Shown here in pieces: positions 18,114 to 26,721 of a DNA stretch of 64,000 nucleotides. A program made the position numbers and the translations under genes. Under the pieces are notes generated by a model, which was given only the letters and a program-made list of their open reading frames with translations, made no database searches and was not told the origin of the DNA. How positions within the stretch are numbered: the first letter of the stretch is position 1; each line of letters begins with the position of its first letter. This DNA is from Zestomonas carbonaria (GTDB taxonomy: Bacteria > Pseudomonadota > Gammaproteobacteria > Pseudomonadales > Pseudomonadaceae): assembly GCF_904061905.1 (NCBI RefSeq), contig NZ_CAJFCI010000071.1:127173-191172 (forward strand). The letters are read 5' to 3'.

Positions 18114-18890
18114 ATGAAATCTTTCAACAATCCCATGTGCGGCAGCGTCGTCCTGCTCTTCGTGTTCCTCGCCAGTTGGCAGTGGGGGCCGGGGCTGCTG
18201 GGCATGCCCGAGTTCGTCCTGCCCAAGCTGACCCGGGTGATCGAGGAGGGCGTGATCATGTGGCAGAGCGCCGACCTGCTCGAACACACCGCGATCACCA
18301 CCCTGGAGATCATCGTCGGCTTCGCCCTCGGCGCCCTGCTCGGCGTGCTGATCGGCGTCGCCCTGGGCCTGTCGCCGACCACCGAGGCGATGCTCTCGCC
18401 CTACATCCTGGCCCTGCAGATCGCGCCCAAGGTGGCCTTCGCCCCGCTGTTCGTGATGTGGCTCGGCTACACCATCTACCCGAAGATCCTGATCGCCATC
18501 CTGATCGTGTTCTTCCCGGTGATGATCAACGTGCTGTCGGCGATCCGCACCGTCGACCCGGACATGATCAACCTGGTGCGCGCCATGAGTGCCAACCGCT
18601 GGCAGATCTTCCGCCTGGTGGAGTTCCCCTCGGCCATGGCCGCGCTGTTCTCCGGCCTGCGCATCGCCTCGACCCTGGCGGTGATCGGCGTCACCGTCGG
18701 CGAACTGGTCGGCGGCAACAAGGGCCTCGGCTTCCTGCTGGTCAACTCGGAAGGGCAGGGCAACACCGCCGGCGTGTTCGTCGCCATCGTCATGCTCACC
18801 CTGATCGGCGTGCTGGCCTACGGCGCGGTGGTCTGGGCCGAGAAGCGGGTGCTGCACTACCTGCCCAAAGCCAACCTGAGCACGGTGTGA
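18114..18890 (+). CDS. ABC transporter permease, BPD type
   Basis: A 258-residue inner-membrane permease with about six hydrophobic segments. The EAA-like loop is visible at NLVRAMSANRWQIFRLVEFPSA, which docks on the ATPase. It begins nine bases after the binding-protein gene and completes the three-component importer. The next gene starts four bases after its stop. Confidence 0.92.
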   Translation: MKSFNNPMCGSVVLLFVFLASWQWGPGLLGMPEFVLPKLTRVIEEGVIMWQSADLLEHTAITTLEIIVGFALGALLGVLIGVALGLSPTTEAMLSPYILALQIAPKVAFAPLFVMWLGYTIYPKILIAILIVFFPVMINVLSAIRTVDPDMINLVRAMSANRWQIFRLVEFPSAMAALFSGLRIASTLAVIGVTVGELVGGNKGLGFLLVNSEGQGNTAGVFVAIVMLTLIGVLAYGAVVWAEKRVLHYLPKANLSTV

Positions 18891-18894
18891 GGCC

Positions 18895-19656
18895 ATGACC
18901 ATGACTTCGCTCCTGCAAGATCGCCGCGTGCTGATCACCGGTGGTGCCCGCGGCCTCGGCCTGGCCTTCGCCGAAACGGCGGCCCGCGCCGGCGCCCGGG
19001 TGGTGATCGCCGACATCCTCATCGATCGCGTGCAACAGTCCGCCCGCGAACTGGCCGAACAGGGCCTGGACGTCAGCGGCCTGGCGCTGGACCTGGCCGA
19101 CCCGGCCTCCATCGAGCGCTGCGTGGCCGCGACCGCCGACCGGCTCGGCGGGCTCGATGGCCTGGTCAACAACGCCTCGATCACCCACTCCGGCGGCAAG
19201 AGCTGCGAGGAGCTGGAGATCGAGATGTTCGACCGCGTGCTGCAGGTCAACGTGCGCGGCACCTGGCTGATGACCCGCGCCTGCCTGCCGGCGCTGCGTC
19301 AATCCGGGCTCGGCGCCGTGGTCAACCTGGCGTCGGACACCCCGCTGTGGGGCGCGCCGAACCTGCTGGCCTACACCGCCAGCAAGGGCGCGGTGATCGC
19401 CATGACCCGCAGCCTGGCCCGCGAACTGGGTGGCGATGGCATCACCGTGAACGCCATCGCCCCCGGTCTGGTGGAAGTGGAGGCCACGCAGTACGTGCCC
19501 GCCGCGCGCCACCAGCTCTATCTCGACCAGCGCGCCCTCAAGCGCGCCCAGGTCCCGGCGGACGTGTGCGGCGCCGTGCTGTTCGCCCTGTCCGACCTTT
19601 CCCGTTTCATCACTGGACAAACCCTGCCGGTCAACGGCGGGTTCGTCATGCCCTGA
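18895..19656 (+). CDS. Short-chain dehydrogenase/reductase, NAD-type, active-site intact
   Basis: A 253-residue classical SDR with TGGARGLG at the nucleotide site, NNAS, catalytic Ser147 and Y160-x3-K164 (YTASK). Asp40 at the end of the second beta strand (VVIAD) favours NAD+. In the catabolic context it is the best candidate for rearomatising a cis-dihydrodiol made by the Rieske oxygenase, or for oxidising an alcohol intermediate. The C-terminal GQTLPVNGGF motif is typical. Confidence 0.88.
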   Translation: MTMTSLLQDRRVLITGGARGLGLAFAETAARAGARVVIADILIDRVQQSARELAEQGLDVSGLALDLADPASIERCVAATADRLGGLDGLVNNASITHSGGKSCEELEIEMFDRVLQVNVRGTWLMTRACLPALRQSGLGAVVNLASDTPLWGAPNLLAYTASKGAVIAMTRSLARELGGDGITVNAIAPGLVEVEATQYVPAARHQLYLDQRALKRAQVPADVCGAVLFALSDLSRFITGQTLPVNGGFVMP

Positions 19657-19670
19657 TCTGGAGGAATCCA

Positions 19671-20207
19671 ATGAGCGACCTGAACCAAACCCAGAACGCC
19701 CCGAAATCCTGGGACCGCCCGCAAGGCGCCAGCTTCGAGGAGTGGTGCAACAGCCGCATCGCCCGTTACTCGACGCGCAAGTACGACTGGAACGCGCTGA
19801 AGTTCCAGGCCGACTACGACCCCAAGTTCCGCCGTGCGCAGATGCGCTACATCGGCACCGGCGGCACCGGCGTGGCCAGCGACATGAACACCATCCCGTC
19901 GGAGCACTTCACCTTCTCCACCATGGTCATCCCGGCCGGCCACGAAGGCCCGCCGCACCTGCACGTCGACGTCGAGGAGGTGTTCTTCGTGCTGCGCGGC
20001 AAGCTCAAGGTGATCCTCGAGAAGGACGGCGAGCGCTTCGAGGCCATCCTCACCGACCGCGACGTGATCTCCGTGCCGCCGGGCGTGTACCGCGAAGAGA
20101 TCAACATCGGTGACGAGGACGCGCTGATGTGCGTGATGCTCGGTGCGCAGAAGCCGATCACCCCGACCTATCCGCCGGAGCATCCTCTGGCCAGCATCAA
20201 GCGCTGA
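19671..20207 (+). CDS. Cupin-domain protein
   Basis: A 178-residue single-cupin protein. The first cupin motif is seen in AGHEGPPHLHVDVEEVFFVLRGKLKV, with His, His and Glu positioned as metal ligands, and the second in DVISVPPGVYREEIN. The usual second-motif His is less clear. A strong GAGGAA precedes the start. It may be a ring-cleaving dioxygenase, an isomerase or a decarboxylase of a pathway intermediate; the sequence alone does not decide. Confidence 0.82.
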   Translation: MSDLNQTQNAPKSWDRPQGASFEEWCNSRIARYSTRKYDWNALKFQADYDPKFRRAQMRYIGTGGTGVASDMNTIPSEHFTFSTMVIPAGHEGPPHLHVDVEEVFFVLRGKLKVILEKDGERFEAILTDRDVISVPPGVYREEINIGDEDALMCVMLGAQKPITPTYPPEHPLASIKR

Positions 20208-20215
20208 GGCCGCTC

Positions 20216-21103
20216 ATGAACATGGCGCACAACCTCGTTCCAGGCCTGGCCACGCAGGTCGAGCCGCACCTCCAGCATCGCTTCCCCGAGCGCCTGGTGC
20301 CGCTCGCCGACGGCACCCGGCTGGCCATCCGCGAATGCGGCAGCGGTCCCGTGGTGGTGCTGCTGCACGGCATCGGCTCGGGCTCCGCTTCCTGGCTGCA
20401 CTGCGCCCGCTGGCTGGCCGAAAGCTGCCGGGTGATCGCCTGGGACGCGCCCGGCTACGGTCGCTCGACCCCGCTGCCGCAGGCGCGGCCTCGGGCCGTC
20501 GACTACGCCGCGCGCCTGGAGCTGCTGCTACAGGTCCTGGAGGTGGAGCGCTGTGTGCTGGTCGGGCATTCCCTCGGCGCGCTGATGGCCACGGCCTATG
20601 CCGCCGGCCCCGGCGCCCGGCGGGTCGCCCAACTGCTGCTGATCAGCCCGGCGCGCGGTTACGGCGCCGCCGAGCTGGCCGACAGCGGGGCGCGCATCCG
20701 CCAACAGCGCCTGGACAACCTCGACCGCCTCGGCATCGAGGGCCTGGCCAGCGAGCGCACCGCGCGGCTGCTGGGGCCGAACCCGAGCGAGGAGGCCCTG
20801 GCCTGGGTGCGCTGGAACATGGCGCGGCTCAACCCCAGCGGCTACCGCCAGGCGGTGGAACTGCTCTGCGGCGACGACCTGCTCGGCTACGGCCCGCTGT
20901 CCATGCCCTGCGAAGTGCATTGCGGCGAGGCGGACGGCATTACCACGCCGGACGTCTGCGCACTCGTCGCCCGGCGCCTGGGCGCGCCTTTCTCCCTGAT
21001 TCCCGGCGCCGGCCATGCCAGTCCCATCGAGCAGCCGGCAGTGGTCGCAGGACGCATCGACCACGCGCAACGTCAATCTCTCAAAGGATCAGCCAATGGA
21101 TAA
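20216..21103 (+). CDS. Alpha/beta-hydrolase
   Basis: A 295-residue hydrolase with oxyanion-hole motif LLHGIGSGS, nucleophile elbow GHSLG and a late His in IPGAGHASPIEQP. Members in aromatic pathways hydrolyse C-C bonds of meta-cleavage products or open amides and esters. The start has GAGG seven bases upstream. Its last eight bases overlap the IclR gene. Confidence 0.87.
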   Translation: MNMAHNLVPGLATQVEPHLQHRFPERLVPLADGTRLAIRECGSGPVVVLLHGIGSGSASWLHCARWLAESCRVIAWDAPGYGRSTPLPQARPRAVDYAARLELLLQVLEVERCVLVGHSLGALMATAYAAGPGARRVAQLLLISPARGYGAAELADSGARIRQQRLDNLDRLGIEGLASERTARLLGPNPSEEALAWVRWNMARLNPSGYRQAVELLCGDDLLGYGPLSMPCEVHCGEADGITTPDVCALVARRLGAPFSLIPGAGHASPIEQPAVVAGRIDHAQRQSLKGSANG

Positions 21104-21938
21104 GCCAGACGATTTCAAAGACGCGCAGGACAAGTACATCGTGCCCGGTCTGGAGCGCGGCCTGCTGCTGCTCTGCGAGTTCAGCCGGAAGAACCGCACG
21201 CTGTCGGCGCCGGAGCTGGCGCGGCGCCTGAAACTGCCGCGCTCGACCATCTTCCGCCTGCTCACCACCCTGGAAACCATGGGCTTCGTGAACCGCAACG
21301 GCAACGAGTACCGGCTGGGCATGGCGGTGCTGCGCCTGGGCTTCGAGTACCTGGCCTCGCTGGAGCTGACCGAACTGGGCCAGCCGCTGCTCAACCGCCT
21401 GTGCGACGAGATCCGCTACCCCTGCAACCTGGTGGTGCGCGACGGCCGCTCGATCGTCTACGTGGCCAAGGTGTCGCCGTCCACGCCGCTGACCAGCTCG
21501 GTCAACGTCGGCACCCGCTTGCCGGCCCACGCCACCGTGCTCGGCCGCATCCTGCTGCAGGACCTGTCGCTCGGCGAACTGCGCGAGCTGTACCCGGAAG
21601 AGCACCTGGAAATCTTCTCGCCGAACACCCCGAAGACCGCGCTGGAACTCTTCGACCTGGTGCAGAGCGACCGCCAGCGCGGCTTCGTCCAGGGCGAGGG
21701 GTTCTTCGAGGCGAGCATTTCCACCGTCGCCGCGCCGGTGCGCGATCACAGCGGCAAGGTGGTCGCGGCGATGGGCGCGACCATCCCCTCGGCGCACATA
21801 GATCCGGCCCGCATCGACTTCCTGGTGCGCAACGTGCGCAACAGCGCCGACGAACTGTCGCACCTGCTCAACTACACCCCGGAAGGCCACGACAACGTGA
21901 CCTCCATCTTCCGGAGCAAGCACCATGAGCATGTGTGA
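21096..21938 (+). CDS. IclR-family transcriptional regulator
   Basis: A 280-residue regulator. The N-terminal winged helix-turn-helix (LSAPELARRLKLPRSTIFRLL, residues about 29-50) is followed by the IclR effector domain (LPAHATVLGRILLQDL, ISTVAAPVRDHSGKVVAAMG). AAAGGA sits seven bases before the ATG. It lies inside the operon, overlapping the hydrolase gene and, at its end, the next SDR gene. Such regulators usually sense an aromatic pathway substrate. The palindromes at 16158-16192 and 30938-31215 are its likely targets. Confidence 0.9.
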   Translation: MDKPDDFKDAQDKYIVPGLERGLLLLCEFSRKNRTLSAPELARRLKLPRSTIFRLLTTLETMGFVNRNGNEYRLGMAVLRLGFEYLASLELTELGQPLLNRLCDEIRYPCNLVVRDGRSIVYVAKVSPSTPLTSSVNVGTRLPAHATVLGRILLQDLSLGELRELYPEEHLEIFSPNTPKTALELFDLVQSDRQRGFVQGEGFFEASISTVAAPVRDHSGKVVAAMGATIPSAHIDPARIDFLVRNVRNSADELSHLLNYTPEGHDNVTSIFRSKHHEHV

Positions 21939-22722
21939 TCTGTCCGGAACGGTGGCCGTGGTCACCGGAGGCTCCTCGGGCATCGGCCTGGCGACCGTGG
22001 AACTGCTGCTCGAGGCGGGCGCATCCGTGGCCTTCTGCGGGCGCAACGAGGAACGCCTGCACGCCGCCGAGGCCGGCCTGCGCGAGCGCTTCCCGGATGC
22101 GCGGCTGCTGGCCCGGGCCTGCGACGTGCTCGATGCCGCCCAGGTGCGCGACTTCGCCGCCGCCTGCGAACGGCAACTGGGCCGCGCCGGCATCCTGGTC
22201 AACAACGCCGGCCAGGGCCGCGTCTCCACCTTCGCCGACACCAGCATTGAGGCCTGGAGCGAGGAACTCAACCTGAAGTTCTTCTCCATCATCCACCCGG
22301 TGCGTGCCTTCCTGGCGCAACTGGAAGGCCAGGCCGACGCCGCCATCGTCTGCGTCAACTCGCTGCTGGCCAGCCAGCCGGAGCCGCACATGGTGGCCAC
22401 CAGCGCGGCCCGCGCCGGGGTCAAGAACCTGGTGCGCTCGATGGCCTTCGAATTCGCGCCGAAGGGCGTCCGGGTCAACGGCATCCTCATCGGCCTGGTG
22501 GAGTCGGGGCAATGGCGCCGGCGCTTCGAGGCCCGCGAAGAGCGCGAGCTGGACTGGGCGCAATGGACCGGCCAACTCGCGCAACGCAAACAGATTCCCC
22601 TGGGGCGCCTGGGCAAGCCGGTCGAGGCCGCCCGCGCCATCTTCTTCCTCGCTTCGCCCCTGTCTGCCTACACGACGGGTAGTCACATCGATGTTTCCGG
22701 AGGTTTGTCCCGTCATGCGTAA
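21925..22722 (+). CDS. SDR-family protein lacking the canonical Tyr and Lys
   Basis: A 265-residue SDR-fold protein with a normal nucleotide site (TGGSSGIG), NNAG and the C-terminal GSHIDVSGG. Where YxxxK is expected the sequence is T159-S-A-A-R163: Tyr is replaced by Thr and Lys by Arg, clear when aligned to the intact SDR at 18895. CGRN after the second strand suggests NADP. It overlaps both neighbours. It may be a divergent reductase, for example of an enoyl or propenyl group, or a non-redox enzyme; function unproven. Confidence 0.82.
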   Translation: MSMCDLSGTVAVVTGGSSGIGLATVELLLEAGASVAFCGRNEERLHAAEAGLRERFPDARLLARACDVLDAAQVRDFAAACERQLGRAGILVNNAGQGRVSTFADTSIEAWSEELNLKFFSIIHPVRAFLAQLEGQADAAIVCVNSLLASQPEPHMVATSAARAGVKNLVRSMAFEFAPKGVRVNGILIGLVESGQWRRRFEAREERELDWAQWTGQLAQRKQIPLGRLGKPVEAARAIFFLASPLSAYTTGSHIDVSGGLSRHA

Positions 22723-24397
22723 CGAAAACCAAGTCACCGTCGGCGCCGCCATCGCCGCCTTCCTCGAGCAGTGCGACGTCAAGGCCGCGTTCGGGGTGAT
22801 CTCCATCCACAACATGCCGATCCTCGATGCCTTCGCGATCCGCGGCAACATCCGCTTCGTGATGGCCCGTGGCGAGGCCGGCGCGGCCAACATGGCCGAC
22901 GCCTATGCGCGCACCACCGGCGGCCTCGGCGTATGCCTGACCAGCACCGGCACCGCCGCCGGCAACGCCGCCGGCGCCATGGTCGAGGCGCTGACCGCCG
23001 GCACGCCGCTGCTGCACCTCACCGGGCAGATCGAAACCCCCTACCTGGACCAGAGCCTGGCCTACATCCACGAGGCGCCGGACCAGTTGACCATGCTCAA
23101 GGCCATCTCCAAGGCGGCCTTCCGCGTGCGCAGCGTGGACACCGCCATCAGCACCATCAAGCTGGCCGTGCAGACCGCGCTGACCGCGCCCACCGGGCCG
23201 GTGAGCGTGGAAATCCCGATCGACATCCAGTCGGCGCTGATCAACATGCCGGCCGACCTGTCGCCGCTGCCGGTGCCGGTGGCCAAGCCGTCGGCGCAGG
23301 CCCTGGACGAACTGGCCGAGCGCTTCGCCAAGGCCAGGCGGCCGATGCTCTGGCTCGGCGGCGGCGCCCGCCATGCCGGCGAGCAGGTGCGGCGCCTGCT
23401 GGCCATGGGCATCGGCGTGGTCACCAGCACCCAGGGGCGCGGCATCGTTCCGGAAGACGACGAGCGCTCGCTCGGCGCCTTCAACCTGAACAAGCCTGTC
23501 GAGCAGTTCTACCAGAGCTGTGACGCCATGCTCGTCGTTGGCTCGCGCCTGCGCGGCAACGAAACCCTCAAGTACGAGCTCAAGCTCCCGCGTCCGCTTT
23601 ACCGGGCAGACGCCGATGCCACGGCGGAAGGCCGCTGCTACCCCAGCGACTACTTCGTCTGTGGCGATTCCGAACTGGTCCTCAAGGGCCTGGCCGACCG
23701 CCTGGAAGGGCGCATGCAGGTCGATCCGGCGTTCGCCGCCGACCTGGCTGCCGCGCGCAACCAGGCCCGCGCGCAACTGGTCGACGGCCTCGGCCCCTAC
23801 TCCTCCCTGGTGGAGCAGTTGCAGGCGCTGGCCGGCAAGGACTTCAACTGGGTGCGCGACGTCACCGTGTCCAACAGCACCTGGGGCAACCGCCACCTGC
23901 AGATCTTCAGCCCGCGCGCCGGCGTGCACGCCCTCGGCGGCGGCATCGGCCAGGGCCTGGCCATGGGCATCGGCGCGGCGGTGGGCGCGGCGGAAACCGC
24001 GCGTGGCCGCAAGACCTTCACCCTGGCCGGCGACGGCGGCTTCATCCTCAACCTGGGCGAACTGGCCACCGCCGTCCAGGAGCAGGCCGACATGGTCATC
24101 ATCCTGATGAACGACCAGGGCTACGGGGTGATCAAGAACATCCAGGACGCCGCCTACGGTGGCCGCCGCTGCTACGTCGACCTGCACACCCCGGACTACG
24201 CGCAACTGTCGCAGTCTCTCGGCCTGCGCCACGCCAAGGTCAGCGACCTGAAGGACTTCAGCGCCGTGCTGGATGGCGCGCTGGGCGAGTCCGGGCCCTT
24301 CCTGCTGGAAGTGGACATGCTCTCCATCGGCAGCTTCAAGACCATCTTCGCCGGCCCGCCGGTAAACGACGCCAAACCCGTCAAGGCCACCGTCTGA
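22715..24397 (+). CDS. ThDP-dependent 2-oxoacid decarboxylase
   Basis: A 560-residue protein of the acetolactate synthase / benzoylformate decarboxylase superfamily. The cofactor-activating Glu54 is in ARGEAGAANMADAYAR, and the Mg-ThDP motif runs from GDG (439-441) to Asn466. The central domain is shorter and shows no clear FAD-binding signature of true acetolactate synthases. Followed two genes later by an aldehyde dehydrogenase, it most simply decarboxylates a 2-oxo side chain to an aldehyde. The start overlaps the preceding SDR gene by eight bases. Confidence 0.86.
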   Translation: MRNENQVTVGAAIAAFLEQCDVKAAFGVISIHNMPILDAFAIRGNIRFVMARGEAGAANMADAYARTTGGLGVCLTSTGTAAGNAAGAMVEALTAGTPLLHLTGQIETPYLDQSLAYIHEAPDQLTMLKAISKAAFRVRSVDTAISTIKLAVQTALTAPTGPVSVEIPIDIQSALINMPADLSPLPVPVAKPSAQALDELAERFAKARRPMLWLGGGARHAGEQVRRLLAMGIGVVTSTQGRGIVPEDDERSLGAFNLNKPVEQFYQSCDAMLVVGSRLRGNETLKYELKLPRPLYRADADATAEGRCYPSDYFVCGDSELVLKGLADRLEGRMQVDPAFAADLAAARNQARAQLVDGLGPYSSLVEQLQALAGKDFNWVRDVTVSNSTWGNRHLQIFSPRAGVHALGGGIGQGLAMGIGAAVGAAETARGRKTFTLAGDGGFILNLGELATAVQEQADMVIILMNDQGYGVIKNIQDAAYGGRRCYVDLHTPDYAQLSQSLGLRHAKVSDLKDFSAVLDGALGESGPFLLEVDMLSIGSFKTIFAGPPVNDAKPVKATV

Positions 24398-24408
24398 GGC
24401 AGATCGCC

Positions 24409-25212
24409 ATGTTGCATATCACCATGATCGGCAGCGGCGCCATCGGCGTCGGCGTGCTGGAACTGCTGGAAAACGACCCGCAACTCTGCGTCGACGCGGT
24501 GATCGTGCCGGAGGCCTCCCAGGAGCTGGTGCGCCAGCGCCTGGCCGGTTTCCGCAAGGCGCCGGCGGTGCTCACCGCGCTGCCGGCCGAGGCGCGCCCG
24601 GACCTGCTGGTGGAATGCGCCGGCCACCGGGCCATCGAACAGCACGTGCTGCCGGCGCTGGCGCGCGGCATCCCGTGCCTGGTGGTGTCGGTGGGCGCGC
24701 TGTCCGAACCGGGCCTGGTGGAGCGCCTGGAGGCGGCCGCCGAGCTCGGCGGGACGCGCATCGAGCTGCTGCCCGGCGCCATCGGTGGCATCGACGCGCT
24801 GTCGGCGGCCAAGGTCGGCGGCCTGGAGTCGGTGCTCTACACCGGCCGCAAGCCGGCGCGGGCCTGGCTCGGCACGCCCGGCGAGCAGGTCTGCGACCTG
24901 GAGCACCTCGGCGAGGCCACGGTGATCTTCGAGGGCAGCGCCCGCGAGGCGGCGCGGCTGTACCCGAAGAACGCCAACGTCGCCGCCACCCTGTCGCTGG
25001 CCGGCCTCGGCCTGGACCGCACCCTGGTGCGCCTGATCGCCGACCCGCACAGCCACGAGAACGTGCATCAGGTGGAAGCCAGCGGCGCCTTCGGCGGCTT
25101 CGAGCTGACCCTGCGCGGCAAGCCGCTGGCGGCCAATCCCAAGACCTCGGCGCTGACCGTGTACAGCGTGGTCCGCGCGCTGGGCAACCACGCCCACGCC
25201 ATTTCGATCTAG
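24409..25212 (+). CDS. L-aspartate dehydrogenase family protein
   Basis: A 267-residue NAD(P)-dependent enzyme with Rossmann motif IGSGAIGVGV at the N-terminus, LVECAGH, PGAIGGIDAL and YPKNANVAATLSLAGLG, all typical of aspartate dehydrogenases. A homologue at the corresponding place in P. aeruginosa PAO1 has, as I recall, been shown to have aspartate dehydrogenase activity. Here it could interconvert iminosuccinate or oxaloacetate plus ammonia with aspartate at the end of a pathway for a nitrogen-containing substrate. True in vivo substrate unproven. Confidence 0.87.
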   Translation: MLHITMIGSGAIGVGVLELLENDPQLCVDAVIVPEASQELVRQRLAGFRKAPAVLTALPAEARPDLLVECAGHRAIEQHVLPALARGIPCLVVSVGALSEPGLVERLEAAAELGGTRIELLPGAIGGIDALSAAKVGGLESVLYTGRKPARAWLGTPGEQVCDLEHLGEATVIFEGSAREAARLYPKNANVAATLSLAGLGLDRTLVRLIADPHSHENVHQVEASGAFGGFELTLRGKPLAANPKTSALTVYSVVRALGNHAHAISI

Positions 25213-25223
25213 AGGCGAGAACC

Positions 25224-26708
25224 GTGATAGACCTGACCCACATTCAACCCATCTGCATCGCCGGCGAGTGGCGCCTCGGCGGCGGCGACCTCTACGCCAG
25301 CCTCTACCCGGCCAGCGGCGAGGCCATCGCCCGGTTGCACGCGGCCAGCCTGGACGATGTCGAGGAAGCCATCGCCGGCGCCCAGCGCGCCTTCCTTTCC
25401 AGCGGCTGGGCGCAGCGCAAGCCCCACGAGCGCGCCGCCGTGCTCCAGCGCATCGCCGAGCTGATCCGTGCCCGCAGTGAGGAGCTGGCGCAATTGCAGC
25501 GCCTGGACAACGGCAAGCCGATCACGGAAACCCGCAACCTGGTGGCCAGTGCCGCCGCCACCTTCCAGTTCTTCGCCGCCGCCTGCGAAACCCTGGAGGA
25601 AACCATCACCCCGTCGCGCGGCGACTTCGTCAGCATGAGCGTCTACGAGCCCATGGGCGTGGTGGCCGCCATCACCCCGTGGAACTCGCCGATCGCCAGC
25701 GAGGCGCAGAAACTCGCCCCGGCCCTGGCCGCCGGCAACGCGGTGGTGGTCAAGCCGGCCGAGATCACCCCGCTGGCGGCCCTGGCCCTGGCGCGCATCT
25801 GCGAGGAAGCCGGACTGCCGCGCGGGCTGGTCAGCGTGCTGCCGGGCAAGGGCTCGCTGATCGGCGATGCGCTGACCCGGCATCCGCTGGTCAAGCGCGT
25901 GTCCTTCACCGGCGGCACCCGCACCGGCAAGCACATCGCGCGCATCGCCGCCGACAAGATGATGCCGGTGTCCATGGAGCTGGGCGGCAAGTCGCCGACC
26001 ATGGTGCTGGCCGACGCCGACCTCGACCACGCGGTGGCCGGGGTGCTCTACGGCATCTTCAGCTCCAGCGGCGAATCCTGCATCGCCGGCTCGCGGCTGT
26101 TCGTCGCCCACCAGCACTACGAGGAATTCCTCGACCGCCTGGCCGCCGGCGCCAGCGCCCTGCGCGTCGGCGACCCGGCCGACGAGCGCACCCAGATGGG
26201 CCCGCTGATCAGCGCCGCGCACCGCGAATCGGTGGAGCGCTACGTGGCGATGGGCGTGGCCGAAGGCGGGCGCCTGCGCACCGGCGGCATCCGTCCCCAT
26301 GGCGAGGCGTTCGAGCGCGGCTACTTCTACACGCCGACCATCATCGAAGGGCTCTCCAACGACGCCCGCCTGTGCCAGGAGGAAGTCTTCGGCCCGGTGC
26401 TGGTGGCCATGCCCTTCACGGATGAAGCCGAGCTGGTCGAGCAGGCCAACGACAGTTGCTACGCGCTCGCCGCCGGCATCTGGACCCGCGACTTCCAGCG
26501 CGCCTGGAAGCTCGGCCGCGCGGTGCAGGCCGGCACCGTGTGGATCAACACCTACAAGCAGTTCTCCATCTCCACCCCTTTCGGCGGCTGGCGTGACAGC
26601 GGCCTGGGCCGCGAGAAGGGCCGCCTGGGGATTCTCCAGTACATGGAGCAGAAGAGCCTCTACTGGGGCCTGAACCAACAGCCGCTGGCCTGGGCCGGCG
26701 GCCACTGA
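25224..26708 (+). CDS. NAD(P)-dependent aldehyde dehydrogenase
   Basis: A 494-residue aldehyde dehydrogenase with catalytic Cys286 (SSSGESCIAGSRL), general-base Glu252 (MELGGKSP), Asn154 (TPWNSP) and FTGGTRTGK in the cofactor domain. The start is a GTG with GAGG upstream. Placed after the decarboxylase, it likely oxidises the aldehyde that enzyme makes. Closest general class: betaine/hydroxymuconic-semialdehyde dehydrogenases. Confidence 0.92.
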   Translation: MIDLTHIQPICIAGEWRLGGGDLYASLYPASGEAIARLHAASLDDVEEAIAGAQRAFLSSGWAQRKPHERAAVLQRIAELIRARSEELAQLQRLDNGKPITETRNLVASAAATFQFFAAACETLEETITPSRGDFVSMSVYEPMGVVAAITPWNSPIASEAQKLAPALAAGNAVVVKPAEITPLAALALARICEEAGLPRGLVSVLPGKGSLIGDALTRHPLVKRVSFTGGTRTGKHIARIAADKMMPVSMELGGKSPTMVLADADLDHAVAGVLYGIFSSSGESCIAGSRLFVAHQHYEEFLDRLAAGASALRVGDPADERTQMGPLISAAHRESVERYVAMGVAEGGRLRTGGIRPHGEAFERGYFYTPTIIEGLSNDARLCQEEVFGPVLVAMPFTDEAELVEQANDSCYALAAGIWTRDFQRAWKLGRAVQAGTVWINTYKQFSISTPFGGWRDSGLGREKGRLGILQYMEQKSLYWGLNQQPLAWAGGH

Positions 26709-26721
26709 TGAGGAAGACGCG

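Noticed and set aside
16677..19262. 861-codon open frame on the minus strand opposite the ABC transporter genes
   Set aside because: Low-complexity His/Gln/Gly/Asp-rich translation typical of the antisense frame of GC-rich genes; the plus strand has three clear transporter genes.
22715..24397. Acetolactate synthase for branched-chain amino acids
   Set aside because: No small regulatory subunit gene, no clear FAD site, and the context is catabolic; a 2-oxoacid decarboxylase is more likely.
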